From Epithemia pelagica (lineage: Eukaryota; Bacillariophyta; Bacillariophyceae; Surirellales; Surirellaceae): 64,000 nt of DNA. Location of the stretch: assembly GCA_946965045.2 (NCBI GenBank), contig OX337232.1, positions 1,488,001 to 1,552,000 of the forward strand, read 5' to 3'. Within the stretch, counting starts at the first letter, position 1; each line of letters begins with the position of its first letter. The translations under genes were made by a program, and so were the position numbers. Below, in pieces: positions 19,232 through 31,900 of this stretch. Below the pieces are notes generated by a model. The model was not told where the DNA came from, searched no databases, and saw only the letters and a list, made by a program, of their open reading frames with translations.

Positions 19232-20878
19232 TTACGCAGGGGTACTGGAATAAAAGTCGGAAAACCCATCGTCATCATCGTCCTCATCCTCCTTGTTGTC
19301 GTGCGGATTGGGAACTGTGGAGGCATTGTTTCCTACACCATGAGCTGGAAGAACATGATTGGGAACGTGTCCTCCTTGTGCGACAATCAAGTGTGCCACA
19401 CGTGTCATGAGATGCGGCACAGTCGGACGTTGGTCGGGTTGTGCGTGCAACAAGGAAGGAATCAAATCGTGGGTCAATTCACGAGAATACCAGGCCGCCA
19501 CGGGCGAGTCGACGGGTGGTTCCGGTACACGGGCATTGAGAATGCGCAAGGTGGTACAATCGACAATTTTGGGTCGTCCGCCCTGATTGTAGGAAAAGGC
19601 ACATTCCATGGGTGAGGCTCCGTACAACATGGCAAAGAGTGTACATCCCAAAGACCAAACATCTACGGCCCGGTAATCCAAAACAGTTCCAACGGACAGG
19701 GATCCTTCCAACAATTCCGGTGGTCGATAGGGTAAGGTGGTGTGTTGTGCGGCCAACTCCACGGCAGACAAAACGTCTTGTCGGCTATTCAACGAAACGA
19801 CCAGTGGTCCCGCCGATCCAAAATCCATCAAAATGGGTTCCTCGTTAAAAGTAGTATCATCCGAAGGGTGCGTTGTGGTACGATCTGTCTGAATCAAAAT
19901 GTTTTCCAATTTGATATCACGATGGGTATAATTGGCTTGATGCAAGGCATGAGCGGCAGAACAAATTCGAAGAAACAAGTGCAACGCATGACTTTCTGAC
20001 CAAGGAGCCTCCGTCAGGTCGGTGCTGGCAGTGCTCTTTGGGGGCCCATGAAATGGCTGCTGGTTTGGTGAATTTGGTGGAGATTCCAGTATTCCGGTGC
20101 GGCGATTGACTTCGTCACGCAAGGAATGGGAACAGAGTGGAAACAACATGAAACAATATTCATTGGTTTTCAAAAATCCCAACAGTGGCATGAGATTGAC
20201 ATGATGAGCCGCATGATGAACATTGGCTTCTTCCATACATGCTTGTCGCAATTCGTCATCGGCACCAATGTAGATTCGTTTCAAGGCATAGTTCTGGTAG
20301 TTGCTATTATTGTTGTTGGAACTGGAAGATGACCGACGATGAGAGGAATTGGAAGGAGGATCTTCTTCGTCGTGACTGGATTTGGAAAAGGCATACCTTG
20401 TGTTGGCATCGTTATTGCTCTTGTCGTCTTGGACCAAGGTCGCTTGAAAGACATAGGAAAAGCCTCCTTCGGCCAATTGAGATCCAATTCGAACTTGCAG
20501 GCCATTGTCTAGGGTAATCACCGGTCCGGTCCATTGATGCCACAAGGAAACCAACATTTGATACCAGGCACACAAGGTCGACCACACGAGCACCCAAATC
20601 ATGTTGGTACTGTGGCGAGTCGTCCTGACAAGGCGCGACACCCACCACGGTCCTTGTTGTTGCCGTGGAGTAGCAGGCGTGACAAACGACGAACTACTAG
20701 AATGCAAGGAAGAAGTTGTGGAAAACGGGCGTCGTCGGTTTCCTCCTCCTTCCACACGCTGTCCTCCTCCTTGGATGGGGGCGTTGTTTGCTGGTGGTGA
20801 AGATGGAATGATGGCAGCAGTCACTGGTTTTCGTAGTCGATGATTCGTGAGAGACTGGGTCGTTCGACGAGGGATCAT
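19232..20878 (-). CDS. STK16/NAK-family Ser/Thr protein kinase
   Basis: 548 residues from the ATG complementary to 20876-20878; the frame is open to 21070, but that part has no family similarity. A hydrophobic segment (WVLVWSTLCAWYQMLVSLW, around residues 95-115) precedes the kinase. Kinase motifs are a degenerate glycine loop (LAEGGFSYVFQA, about 133), the Lys of YALKRI, a Glu-containing helix, HRDIKLENIL (about 318), DFGSAG (about 350) and a TLPYRPPELLEG activation/P+1 segment. DVWSLGCTLFAMLYGASPMECAF and a C-lobe ending DQRPTVPHLM follow. The lack of a phosphorylatable activation loop and the TLPYRxPE signature match STK16 within the Numb-associated kinase family, whose members act at Golgi and trans-Golgi membranes. 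An acidic Asp/Glu run ends the protein. Confidence 0.85.
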   Translation of the reverse strand: MIPRRTTQSLTNHRLRKPVTAAIIPSSPPANNAPIQGGGQRVEGGGNRRRPFSTTSSLHSSSSSFVTPATPRQQQGPWWVSRLVRTTRHSTNMIWVLVWSTLCAWYQMLVSLWHQWTGPVITLDNGLQVRIGSQLAEGGFSYVFQATLVQDDKSNNDANTRYAFSKSSHDEEDPPSNSSHRRSSSSSNNNNSNYQNYALKRIYIGADDELRQACMEEANVHHAAHHVNLMPLLGFLKTNEYCFMLFPLCSHSLRDEVNRRTGILESPPNSPNQQPFHGPPKSTASTDLTEAPWSESHALHLFLRICSAAHALHQANYTHRDIKLENILIQTDRTTTHPSDDTTFNEEPILMDFGSAGPLVVSLNSRQDVLSAVELAAQHTTLPYRPPELLEGSLSVGTVLDYRAVDVWSLGCTLFAMLYGASPMECAFSYNQGGRPKIVDCTTLRILNARVPEPPVDSPVAAWYSRELTHDLIPSLLHAQPDQRPTVPHLMTRVAHLIVAQGGHVPNHVLPAHGVGNNASTVPNPHDNKEDEDDDDDGFSDFYSSTPA

Positions 20879-21311
20879 GCAAAACACACAAGACGAGGAC
20901 GGGAACAACCATGCACGAAAATGGAGAATGAAAGAGAAACAACGGTGTAATTTGAAAGTGTGAATGACCCCATCTCGTCGTTCGGCAAGAATCAAAGCCA
21001 CGTACTCCCAAGCGGATAGTGAGTCATGAGTTTTCGTGACTCGCGTATTTTTGTGTGTTCTTTCTCTCATTCACGAAACCGCTACGACTCACCCTCCGCT
21101 GGAGACTAAAAACCCACGGTGGATTCGTGTGAACGTTTTTAATCACGGACATACGGGACTACGTCGGGTAGAGTACTGCTCCCTCTAGCTTTCATTCATT
21201 GAAGTTAGCCTCTAGAGGGATTACAACTGATCATTAAACGCGACGGATAAGCGATAGGGCAGACGTGTTTTTACCTTCGGCGAAGGTCCCATACTGTTTT
21301 TGATTTCTACC

Positions 21312-22942
21312 ATGGTGGTGTCCGCCTCGTCGTCGTCGTCGTCATCGTCGTCTTCGTCTTTGCTGGGCGACGACAGGGTCAAAGAATCATGCTCGGAACC
21401 AAGAACGATCCATGATGATTCGCCGTCGGCTGGAACGGCAATGATTGTGGAGGCAGCACCTTCTCCCACCAACACGAACGACAGCCACCCTTCCGACCAC
21501 CAACCACAAGAAGAACAACCAGAGATACCGTCTTCGAGTTTGAAGAACGACACGGCTTTGCAAGCAGATGGAGATTCTCTTCATGGTCTACCAGATAAGT
21601 TCGATCCAGAGTCTGCAGATTCTTCCAAGCCAACTGTTCTTCCCAGTCTCGCGTTGGACAACAATGGGACCATTGAAACAAATCAGATGGTGGAAGGTTC
21701 CCCATTGGAACAACCAAGTAGACCGCAGTCATTGACAGGGAAGCGGAAACGTGTTGGTGATAGTTCGGGATCGGTCGAACCAGTCATGGAGGACGAATCC
21801 AAACAAAGCAACGAACCACTGGGTTCCGTCGAACACGGATACTTCTTGTTGGTCAACCAACCCATTTCCTTTCATCCGGAAAAACCATGGTCCACAATAG
21901 AACAGGAGGATGGCAAGGAAACAGGTACTGGTTGGTGGAATCAACTCTTGAATTATGCGAAACTGTCGTGGCAGTCGGTCGACATTGTTCATGGTGGTCA
22001 CACACCCACCAGTCCACCAAACGCACACGAGAAGGAAAATGGCCAAGAGGTTCATGGCAGTCGTGAAGGTAGTCCATACCAGAGTGACCACAATGACGAT
22101 TGCGTGGATGAAACACAAAGAAACCACAAGGACATTCAACCCATTTCCGTGACCTGTCACACAACTGGTCCTCCTCCACGTTTGTCGTTGGATTGGTCTC
22201 TGGTGGCTCGATTTGATGGCCTGGTGGAATCCTCCACGTCGTCGTCCAAAGGATCAGACCGGAGTAGCGAACGCAACAACAACAAGCGCAACAACCATTC
22301 TCTGGATTCCAATTCACAGGCGTGTCAGAACCATTCGTCACGACTATCCGATCTGGCTTGTGTCCTGGGTATGCTCAAAGAGTTTCCAGACTTGGTGTCC
22401 CTTGGCTCATTGCAAATTCTCGTCATGTCACCACCGCCGTCCAGCTCGAATGAGTCGAGTGGTTCCAGCGATATTTCGAAGGACGGCTCGTTGGATTTGG
22501 AGTGTGCCATTGTTGTCACGGTGAGATTTCCTCACTTAACATCCACCACCACCAGCACATTAGACGCTACCAGACAAGGAGCGAAACGAAAGAAAGCGCC
22601 TTGTTCCAATAGCAGCAGGAAACGTATTCTCCCCATGGGAGATCGTGCCACAAAGAGTAATAAGATGGTACTGCCATGTGCGCTTCAAGTACTCTTGCAA
22701 ACCATTCGTTGTGATTGGAAACACTTGGATCACGTCATGAAAACCTTGTTGTTGTTACCAGCTCCCCACACTGGACACGGTCCCCTTCCACCACCACCTC
22801 CATACACACCGCATGGACAAGGGCAACAACAACGAGGACGACGATGGTTTCCCACCCACATCTCACTGGAAGAGTTGTATCGAAGCATGGAATGTTCACG
22901 TGGACCGCGACTCCTGCCATTCGACGACACTCGACACCATTC

Positions 22943-22991
<49 letters not shown>

Positions 22992-25900
22992 GAATGTCCA
23001 TTGGTTCGCTTGATCCCGCAAGAAATTTTGACCCAGCGCATTGCACCCTATCTACGAGCGCGGTCCTTGGATGCCTTGAGACGGACCTGCCACTATTTGC
23101 GTCATGTCTGTCAAGGCATTGTACCAGGCCTAGTTGTTGGATCCACAACAACATCATCTTTAACACATGGACCACAACACCAACAACCACACATGTTGCT
23201 GCGTCTGTATCAACATCAAGTATCGTCCTTGGCGTGGATGCGACAACGAGAAACCAGGGCATGGACAGAACTGGATTGTCTGACAGGAATACCCAACAAA
23301 CAGGGGTCGCAGCATGTGGGTGACCCTCCGGCTTGTCATGTCGATGGAGATGCACATCGTGCCGTCACAGCGGGACAATCTACCCTGTTGCAAACTCGAA
23401 ATGGGACGTGGGTGTGTCGCCTCGATTCCACCACGGGTAAGGAACTGAACCTTTCGGAATCGTCCCTCCAACAGCGGCGTCGAGCCATTGCTCGTGGAGG
23501 ATTGTTGGCAGGTAAGTAGCTTTTTGTAACACTAGAACGCGGCGTCCTTTTCGTGATCCAATTGCCTCACACAGTTGATGCTTGTGCCTATTTCTACCGA
23601 ACTGGGTTCTATCATATTATTGGAGACAGACGAACCAGGACTGGGCAAGACCATTACAGTCCTTTCGCTAATTTTGCAAACCAGTGGTTTGACCGTCCTC
23701 AAAGAGGAAAGTGCACCAGCTACCAATGCATCGCCGATTACAGAGCAAGAAGAGATATTTCGAGCCTATTGGCAGGAATCAATGCCACCCGACTTTCGTC
23801 GATCCTCTCTTTTGTCGTTGGTAAACCGATTTGCACAGCAAGACAAGTTGGCAATTTACGTTCCCGTTACGCATGTGAAAAAGAAGATTCAAACAAATGT
23901 CTATGTGGAATTTGAACCATTTCAACAGGATATGCTGTACGTTGTGTTGATGTTTCTTTCGAAACAGAAGTGATATTGTCTTGTCTCACAAAGACCCGTT
24001 GTTTTCTTCTCTCCAGGGATGTCATTGGTACAACCTTTCCCTCCGATCGAGATCAAGAATGTCAAACCAACGGTGAGCGCTTGAAAAACCACTTTTTGCG
24101 GTTGGTACAAAGCTTCAAGCAGAAACAGCATCTTTCTGCAGTTCGATCGAGTTCCAAGAGTCGACTTGACTCGACCGTGGCTGCTCTTTGTGAAGCCCAC
24201 GAACGTAAAAAGTTCCTCGACTCTTTGATGCCTTCCAAAGGTACACTCATTGTTGTTCCATTTGTATTGCTGGATCACTGGAGGGTAAGTGTCATATTTT
24301 GTCGTTTCCACAGGAGAGGGATTTTCTCTGGCAACCGCACGCAGCGTTCTCATACTATAGACTTATGAACGATCTTAAATGTCCAGGATCAAATACAAAC
24401 ACATGTTGATTTCTCCTACTTGACGGCCAAGGAGCCCTTGATTTTTGAATACGACGTGTCATGTGGAGCCGAAGCCATGCAGAGAATGGTGGACAAGGTG
24501 CGGAACTACGAGGCGTACGAGCCGCTCGTGTTTATTGACCGCATGACGACCAAACCGCTGCCGGATGCCGATATTCTAGGATCCTTTCAGATTGTAATTA
24601 CATCCAACAATCGATTCATGCATGAGTGGAAGAATGGGTCGTTCCAGGAAGAAGTCAAAAGAGTATCTCAAGAAGCCGGAAGTGGTGGTATTCCTGCCTA
24701 TTTTACTACTGTTGACAATTTTCATCGAATTGGCTCACCTTGTTCGTTGCTCAAAGTTCATTGGTTACGATTGATTGTGGACGAGGGACACTCGATGGGT
24801 CGTTCGCAACAGAACTCGAGTGTTAAGTTTGCTTCATGGATATCGGCAGAACGGAGATGGGCCATGACCGGAACTCCAACCAAGCATGGGACTGGGGCTA
24901 TTGGACAGATATTTGCTTTGTTGAGTTTTTTACAACATGACTTTTTCACACAACGATGCGATGGGGAATCTCACTGGAGAAACAGCATTGCCAGACCATG
25001 GAAGCTGGGGGATCTATCGGGTTTCTTCCGGCTCCGGTCGTTGTTGAGCGTGTTAATGAAGAGACATACCAAGGCCGACATTGTTGAGTTGCCACCTGCT
25101 CCGTTACAGACCTGCACTGCAGTCCCGATGTCATCTTCTGAAGTGGAGACATACAACAGCATTGCAACGGCCGTTCAAACAAATCTCGTCCTCACTTCCC
25201 TCACTGATGATGGATGGCAGGATTCTCTCTTTCATGTTTCCAATCGGAAACACGCAGCATTGGCACTTGCCAACTTGCGCAGAGTTTGTGTGGGATATTC
25301 TCGAGTTATCCCCACTCTTGCTGACAAAGCCTGGAACGAGACGATTGAACTATCAGATAAGTATGGGCTTTCGGAAGAGGCAAAGCAGAATGTACGAAAT
25401 TTCATGGCGAGAGCCATCAGGGGGGACCTCTCTGTCTGCGACTGTTGTGGAATAAACCTTACGGTGCACCTAGTTACACCTTGTTGCGGCACCCTCATTT
25501 GCACGGACTGCGTCAATACCGATATTGACTCCAACAACTGTATTGAGTGCTTGATTTGCTTACGGTCCTTTGATGTCAACACACTCCAACGCTTCCAGCC
25601 AGGATTTGTCATGGAATGGGTTGAAAATCTTCAGGAAAATGTGACAAGACGTAATACAGACAAAAGAGCTACAGCGAGTGAAGCATCATCCCTTCCTCTC
25701 GCCCATTTGCATGGTAATGGAATGGGGGGAGGAGCATTTTCTCATCCTTTACAACAGCGACGACCCACACGAAAGTTCGGCGACGGACATGAGTGCAAAT
25801 ACGACCAGTGCTCTGTGAGTGGCCGGTGTACGTTGTGTTTCGCTGAACACGACTGCAACTTAGTTTCCACAGGACGGTGTAACGTCTGCTACCGATTGGC

Positions 25901-26855
25901 AATAGAATGCCCCGAAGAAGAATCCAAATCGTCTTATTTGGTAAGCAAACTGCTTCACCTAGCAAGATCCCACAAGAACTGTTCCTCCGATAATCGGCCC
26001 TTGAAAGTTATTGTATTCTCGCAGTACAGAGCTGCCTTGAATTTAACAGGTTCCCACATGCTCCGTCGATTCGGTGCCGCTTGCGTGGCCGAGTATTGGG
26101 GCAGGTATCGCACGCAAGAACTCCGCAAATTTGCGCAAAGTGATGAATGCTTCTGCATGTTGCTTGGAAAGGACGGAAGCGAAGGCTTGGACTTGAGTTT
26201 TGTCACCCGTAAGTTTGAAGAATGACTGAAAACAAATGTTGCAAATGCAACATAATGTTACTGATCAATACATGTTTGCATCTATGGTTGTTTTGTTTTT
26301 CCAGACATTTTCTTTTTGGAAGAGATTTGGGATCGTTCGTTGGCCGATCAGACTGTGTCTCGAGCTTGGCGCATGGGTGCTCGCGGGCGTGTCCAAGTGG
26401 AAACACTGGTGGCCGAGAATAGCGTCGAAGAGACCATGGCCGAGTATGAACAATCAACGTTTCATCGCAGTGACGACCGGACCGCAGTGGAAATGTCCTC
26501 CTCCAAGGAGTACTTGGCCGCCAAAACGCACGCCTTGTTGCGGTCCTTGCGGTATATGACCAACTTTCAGAGCTTTCACGCGAGCAATTCGCAGATACAA
26601 GGCACAGTCCACAATGTTCCCTCGACGGTTAAGCAAGAGGATTCATCAACAACAGTACCATCTCCTGTAAGTCGATTGCAGGACCTGAACGAGAAATGGA
26701 ACCGTTCGTATAATTGCCATGAGAGATGGAGTGGAAACGATCGTGATACAAGTTCTCTTGGTAAAGGACTATCTGAACGACGACATGTCACGTTCGAAAA
26801 ACCCAAGAGCGAATCACATGTCAAATTAGACAGAATCAAGAGTGAAGAAACCTAG
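21312..26855 (+). CDS. F-box/SNF2-type helicase with RING-like insert, five exons
   Basis: Exons 21312-23511, 23630-23936, 24017-24284, 24387-26208 and 26305-26855 join in frame (introns of 118, 80, 102 and 96 nt, all GT-AG) to give 1715 residues. A disordered Ser/Glu-rich N-terminus holds a poly-Ser run and, at about 544-560, a poly-Gln run. An F-box-like segment (about 564-605, PQEILTQRIAPYLRARSLDALRR) is followed by a Q-motif-like RLYQHQVSSLAWM, motif I DEPGLGKT (completed across intron 1, about 733), motif Ia GTLIVVPFVLLDHW (about 910), motif II DEGH (about 1055), a Cys-rich RING-like cluster (about 1275-1320), and C-lobe motifs KVIVFSQYRAAL, GSEGLDLSF and QTVSRAWRMGARG. The same order occurs in plant F-box/SNF2 proteins such as Arabidopsis At3g54460. 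It is probably a nuclear dsDNA translocase with ubiquitin-ligase features. Confidence 0.88.
22943..22992 (+). repeat. CAA trinucleotide repeat (poly-Gln)
   Basis: An almost uninterrupted run of CAA triplets, about 16-17 units, lies in exon 1 of the SNF2 gene and codes for poly-Gln directly before the F-box-like segment. It is likely length-polymorphic. Confidence 0.9.
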
Positions 26856-27004
26856 GTGTAGACAGGACATTGTGACCTACCGTATGGGTTAAGTGCATGG
26901 TTGTTGCTCTTTCAAGGTTTTTGTTAACTTCATTCAACTAGCTAGCTAGCTCTTATTACCATGGACGCTGCAAGGGTTTCCGAAACCCCTCGTGTTTGTT
27001 TTGT

Positions 27005-28027
27005 TCAATGGTCCTTTTTCTGGTTGTTGCTCTTCATATCGGGGTCGAGTTGATTGACCATTTGAATCAAGTCTCGGACCGATTTATGCACAAGTTCTTG
27101 TTGAGATTGTCGATCTTCGACAGTTGTCAATGGTATCGTATTGTCCTTTAGCAAGAATGGATACTGAACGCCATGTTTGGAACAGTAGTACAGCAAGTGT
27201 TTCTTTTCAAGCTCATCATAGCAGGTCCAAATGGTGGCAGTTTTGGGAGTGGTGGCGGTAGCCGGTTCCTCGTCTCTGCTGTTGTGCTTGGTATCATTCT
27301 TGGAGTGTGTAGAGGATGCACTCTCAGTATTCTCGTCCTTCTCTTTGGTGTTCTCATGGAGCATGGAATTCTTCTTATTGTTAGAGGAGGAGTCAGGGGG
27401 TGTCATGGTCGTCGACGACGATGACAAGACAAAGGTTCCGTCACGATGAATCTGCAACCGTTGCAAGGAATGACGCACAATCCAATCGGCATGGTTTTGT
27501 TGCAGATACAACAGGACCATATTGGACAATGGATGCACATAGACGGGTTGCAACAACCTCTGCGGCGAAGGGACGTGCTTTTTGGAAGAAGCTGATGAGG
27601 ATGAGCTCTTGCCGTCATCGTCTTTGTTCTGCAATGGTTTGGCACTCCTGCCTTGGGATATGGTTGTTGCACGAGACTCTTGTCGTCCAGGTTCCAATAG
27701 CAAAACATCAGTTTGGTTCGTGACTGTGCTGGTGGAAGTGGCAGGGGAGGACGACACAAGGGGAGTGTCGTTGGTTTTGGAGCTCATGGTGTGACGATTC
27801 GCGGTCGTCTCTTCCAAAGTGAGGGAGGATTGTTTGAGACTGGCATCAGTGTTGTTGTTGTTGTTGATGCTTGTCCGGTTGGTCGTTGTAGTGGTACCTT
27901 GTCCGGAAGACGAGGATGACAAGAGCCTTTGAAAAGAACGAAAATGAGACGCTTGGCGCATCTTCGTCCTTCTTTCCATGGAAATAAAGAGATGCCGTGG
28001 TTGGATTGACATCGCAACTGTCCTCAT
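27005..28027 (-). CDS. uncharacterised protein with organelle-type leader
   Basis: 340 residues from the ATG complementary to 28025-28027; the frame is open to 28156 but upstream residues look untranslated. The N-terminus is Arg/Ser/Gln-rich without acidic residues for about 45 residues (two Met-Arg starts, RSFQRLLSSSSS), compatible with a mitochondrial presequence. The middle is low complexity (Thr, Asn, Ser). Two better-conserved-looking parts remain: PSPQRLLQPVYVHPLSNMVLLYLQ with a following HADWIVRHSLQRL helix (about 190-235), and the C-terminal block with TCYDELEKKHLLYYCSKHGV plus a helix around SVRDLIQMVNQLDPDM. I do not recognise the family. It converges with the SNF2 gene. Confidence 0.6.
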   Translation of the reverse strand: MRTVAMSIQPRHLFISMERRTKMRQASHFRSFQRLLSSSSSGQGTTTTTNRTSINNNNNTDASLKQSSLTLEETTANRHTMSSKTNDTPLVSSSPATSTSTVTNQTDVLLLEPGRQESRATTISQGRSAKPLQNKDDDGKSSSSSASSKKHVPSPQRLLQPVYVHPLSNMVLLYLQQNHADWIVRHSLQRLQIHRDGTFVLSSSSTTMTPPDSSSNNKKNSMLHENTKEKDENTESASSTHSKNDTKHNSRDEEPATATTPKTATIWTCYDELEKKHLLYYCSKHGVQYPFLLKDNTIPLTTVEDRQSQQELVHKSVRDLIQMVNQLDPDMKSNNQKKDH

Positions 28028-28921
28028 GTTTCTTGTTTTATTTTTTAGCAAGGGCACGGAGAAAAGATACGACGGTTGGAGCTTACAACGAGAGTGGCCT
28101 GGCTCCTTTCTATGGATATTTTCTCTGAAAGGAGGGCCTTTTCCTGTCAAGGACATTCACAGCGATGGCTCTTTTGGAAAGTCTTTTTCACCACCGTGCC
28201 TCACTTCTATTCTTATTGCACAGAATGCCGTGATTGTGTTTCGTCTTGTTGGACTCTCAATCAACAAGAAGGTCGGCTTGTTGCTTGTTGATCCCAATAT
28301 ATCCCAATGGCAATTGGCCCATCTGCAATTCGGATCTGTTTTTCGGCAAAATCCGTGACATTCATTTGGTCTTGATTTTGGTCCTGCTTTGATCTTGCGC
28401 GGCAGGCGATCCGCGCTGTTCACCTGACCCTCAAAATCCGGACCGGATACGATTACCTACCGAAGGTAGTTCTACAAAACAGAGGAAAGGATCGCATTGT
28501 CGATGGATCTGAGTAAAAGTTCATTTTCCAAAACCCAAATGATATCCCGAGTCTTTTTTCCTCACATGTTTTCGTGTTCTGGATTTTGAATCCAATGCAA
28601 GTCTGGAAGGCCTTCTATCTTCGATGATTGCTTGACTTCATCCATGCGGAAAGGGACAACAATCAACACCAGACCTACTTCTACAGCTCAACTGTAACAA
28701 CAATGCTGATAATGAAGCAGACATCGATATTCGATGTACATGAACGCGAAAAGGATACCGCGGAAAAGACCGACCGGGCGTCTTTTCCGTGACTGAAGCA
28801 GTCATGCTTCTGAAAAATTATCCATTAATCCTATAAGGTTAGGGATTGAGTTTCCAACCGCCAACCGCCACAGTTGTCTTTCATTGAGAAATTTTCGTGC
28901 CCACATTATTTATCTCCCACC
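28028..28921. other. divergent intergenic/promoter region
   Basis: 894 bp between two divergent genes (the uncharacterised gene and the DEX1-like gene). I see no tRNA, repeat or open frame with domain similarity. It probably contains both promoters and 5' UTRs. Confidence 0.4.
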
Positions 28922-31900
28922 ATGAAGGTTACCCAACGGCACATGACCGTTTGGTTTCTTTTGCTTCCTCTCTGCGCAACGGGAGAACCAATATCTAATC
29001 CCTACATCCCTTTTCGAACTTCACCGTTTGACCAAAGTGGATTTATTCATCACGAAATCACATTTCCCCCTGAACACAAACGAAGCAAAATCTTCCACAG
29101 CGGATCGACCAAACATGATCACTGTCCACTTCATTTTTCTCTTGGTATTAGCAAGCGGTGGCATGAAAATCTCGAAGGACCGGCCATTAACAATCCACCT
29201 ATAATCCGCACAGTCTTTCCAGCAGCTGGTCCTGGAAAACAAGTTGTATACTTGACGCAGTACGAGCATTTGGATTTGCTGTCGCCTGCCTTTTACGAAC
29301 ACAAAGAGGGACGAGCAGTGCAAGAAGCGCTCTTGCAAGCACCTCAGTTTCCACTACTTTGGGAATCAAGTTCATTTCATGGGTCCCCCGTTCTCCACGA
29401 TGTGAATGGAGACGGAATCATGGATGTCATTGTTGCAGGTACGTACTCATGTTTGGGATCGAACACTATGTAATATTGGAGTAAAAGCCAGCTAACTCGA
29501 GTTTTGACCATTTCTGACGTTTGTGTTTGACTTAGATTATGATGGAGGCATATCCATCATGGCATTGGCACAGGAACCAGGCAAAAGTCGCTACTTTCAT
29601 CATTTTCAAGTACCACGTCTATACGTTCGTCGGAATTGGATTGAAAGCAGGATCATGAAAGAAGTGAATGGAACCCAGACGGAAGCTGATGATTCACATA
29701 GAGATCCCTACCATTCGTACTTTGAGTACTACTCTTCCGATAACAATGAAGAGCATATTCTACGCGGTGTCGCTGCGAATGTCCTGGATCAGGACGAGTC
29801 GTCCGCAAAATCACTTCAGGAGAGAAGAGGTCGCAGGGTGTCTCATTTGGACGATGTCAAACCTGTAATCGAAGAACACAAAAAGAATAATGAAGAAGAA
29901 AATAATGCAGATGAGCCTGCTACTGGTAGCTTCCTGTCCCAAGCCAAAACTGAAGAAGAAAAGATTCGCCAAGCAGAGTTTGCCGAAGAACTGAAACGTA
30001 GACATCAAGAAGAGCAGGCCAGCGAAAATCAAGAAAACCGTCATCAAGATAAACAACGGGAGCAGTTGCTTGATCAGAGACAAAAGCTGGAGAAACAAAT
30101 GCATTTGGGGACTGAAGCAGACAAGTCTCAACAAGCAAATCTTATGGAAGAGCTCAAACGCCGACAAGAGGAAGAGCTTGCCGTTGAAACTACGGACCAT
30201 ACCCATCAAGATGAACAGCGAAAGGAATTGTTAAATTTAGAAGAGCATAAACATGTGACGACTCAAGCCGATAAGGTTCAACAAGCAGAACTTGCTGAAG
30301 AACTCAAGCACAGACAAGCAGAGGAACTTGCCGTTGAAACTACCGATTACATTCTTCATGAGGAGCAGCGAGAGAAATTGCTCGGTCCAGATCAGCACAA
30401 ACATGTGACGGCCGAAGCCGATAAACTTCAACAAACAGAACTAACTGAAGAACTTAAGCACAGAAAGGAAGAGGAGCTTACGCTTGAGAAAAAGGAACAC
30501 GCGCATCAAGAGGAACAACGAGAGGAATTGCTGGATCTAGATAAGCACAGACATGCCACGACCGAAGCCGATAAAGTTCAACAAACAGAACTTACTAAAG
30601 AACTCAAGCACAGACATGAAGAGGATCTTGCGATTGAGAACAAGGAACACGCGCACCAAGAGGAGAAGAGAGAGGAATTGATAGATCTCGATGAGCACAA
30701 ACATGTGACGACCGAAGCAGATAAAGTTCAACAAACAGAATTCACTGAAGAACTAAAGCACAGAAAGGAAGAGGAGCGAGCGATTGAGAACAAGGAACAC
30801 GCTCACCAAGAGGAGAAGAGAGAGGAATTGATAGATCTAGATGAGCACAAACATGTGACGACCGAAGCAGATAAGGTTCAACAAACGGAATTCACTGAAG
30901 AACTAAAGCACAGAAAGGAAGAGGAGCGTGCGATTGAGAACAAGGAACATGCGCACCAAGATGAGAAGCGAAAGGAGCTACTCGATGTGGAGCAGAACAT
31001 CTCTCCCGCCGATGACCTTCGCAGTCAACTGGAGCGTGCCCTTGCGAATACCGAAGCGAGCGACCACACCCGTTATCAGGAAAACGAGCCACTGAAACTC
31101 ACTGAGAATCAGGTTTTGACACGAGAAAACGAGGCACACATCCACAATGATCAGGAGCTCGGAGAAGCGGAAATGACACACCGCCGTTTGGAAGAGCTCA
31201 TCGGGACAGATGACATGCAGTATATCGACGATGGATTACTGACGAAAGGTACTGCTGATGACATGTTTCCTGATACAGACGATGGAATTGATTCTGAGGG
31301 AATGGATTTGGGGAAAACAGGAAAAGAAGACGATGAATTGCCTCCGCCGTATTTAGATGATGACGCGAATTACGGACGTGAACGAGTAAGTCCTTTTTTC
31401 AATGGGTATTTTTTTGAATTTTCCCATCATGTTCTCAACATCTATTCTGCTGGTCTCTTAGTATGATGACGATTATCGAAGGTACACTGGTTATGATGAC
31501 TACTATGGTGACTATCGTAAGTGTTGACGGATATGAAGCTACATGAGATTGGTCCGATTCTAATGTTTGCTTGCTCTACCAGATCACGATGACTACTATG
31601 ATGACAAACATTATATTCGAATCCCTCCTCATGTTCTGACTACACCTGTCCTCGTTGAGATGCCGCGTCTATATGGGAATAACGAGATTGATGAGCTTCT
31701 CTTGGTCGCTGCCACCTACTATTTTGATGAAGATGAGTACGAAGGCCGGTTTTCTTACAAACGGTTCAGTGGTAGTGACCATGGAGACGAAACCGAACTG
31801 AAGCGTGGCATGTACGTTGCCAGCGCCATACTAGCCTACAACCTCGAGCATGGTGGTCGATGGTCTTCACAGACCCATTTGGAACTAAGCACAGACTTTT

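Noticed and set aside
20879-21070. N-terminal extension of the kinase
   Set aside because: The open frame continues but lacks kinase-family similarity and runs into the 5' flank; the ATG at 20878 is more plausible.
22730-23355. Minus-strand frames with poly-Val or poly-Cys runs, and a plus-strand frame with poly-Asn or poly-Thr
   Set aside because: They arise from other frames of the CAA repeat in the SNF2 exon.
29956-30996. CRISPR-like or satellite array
   Set aside because: The 150-bp units are contiguous, in frame and encode a coiled coil; there are no spacers.
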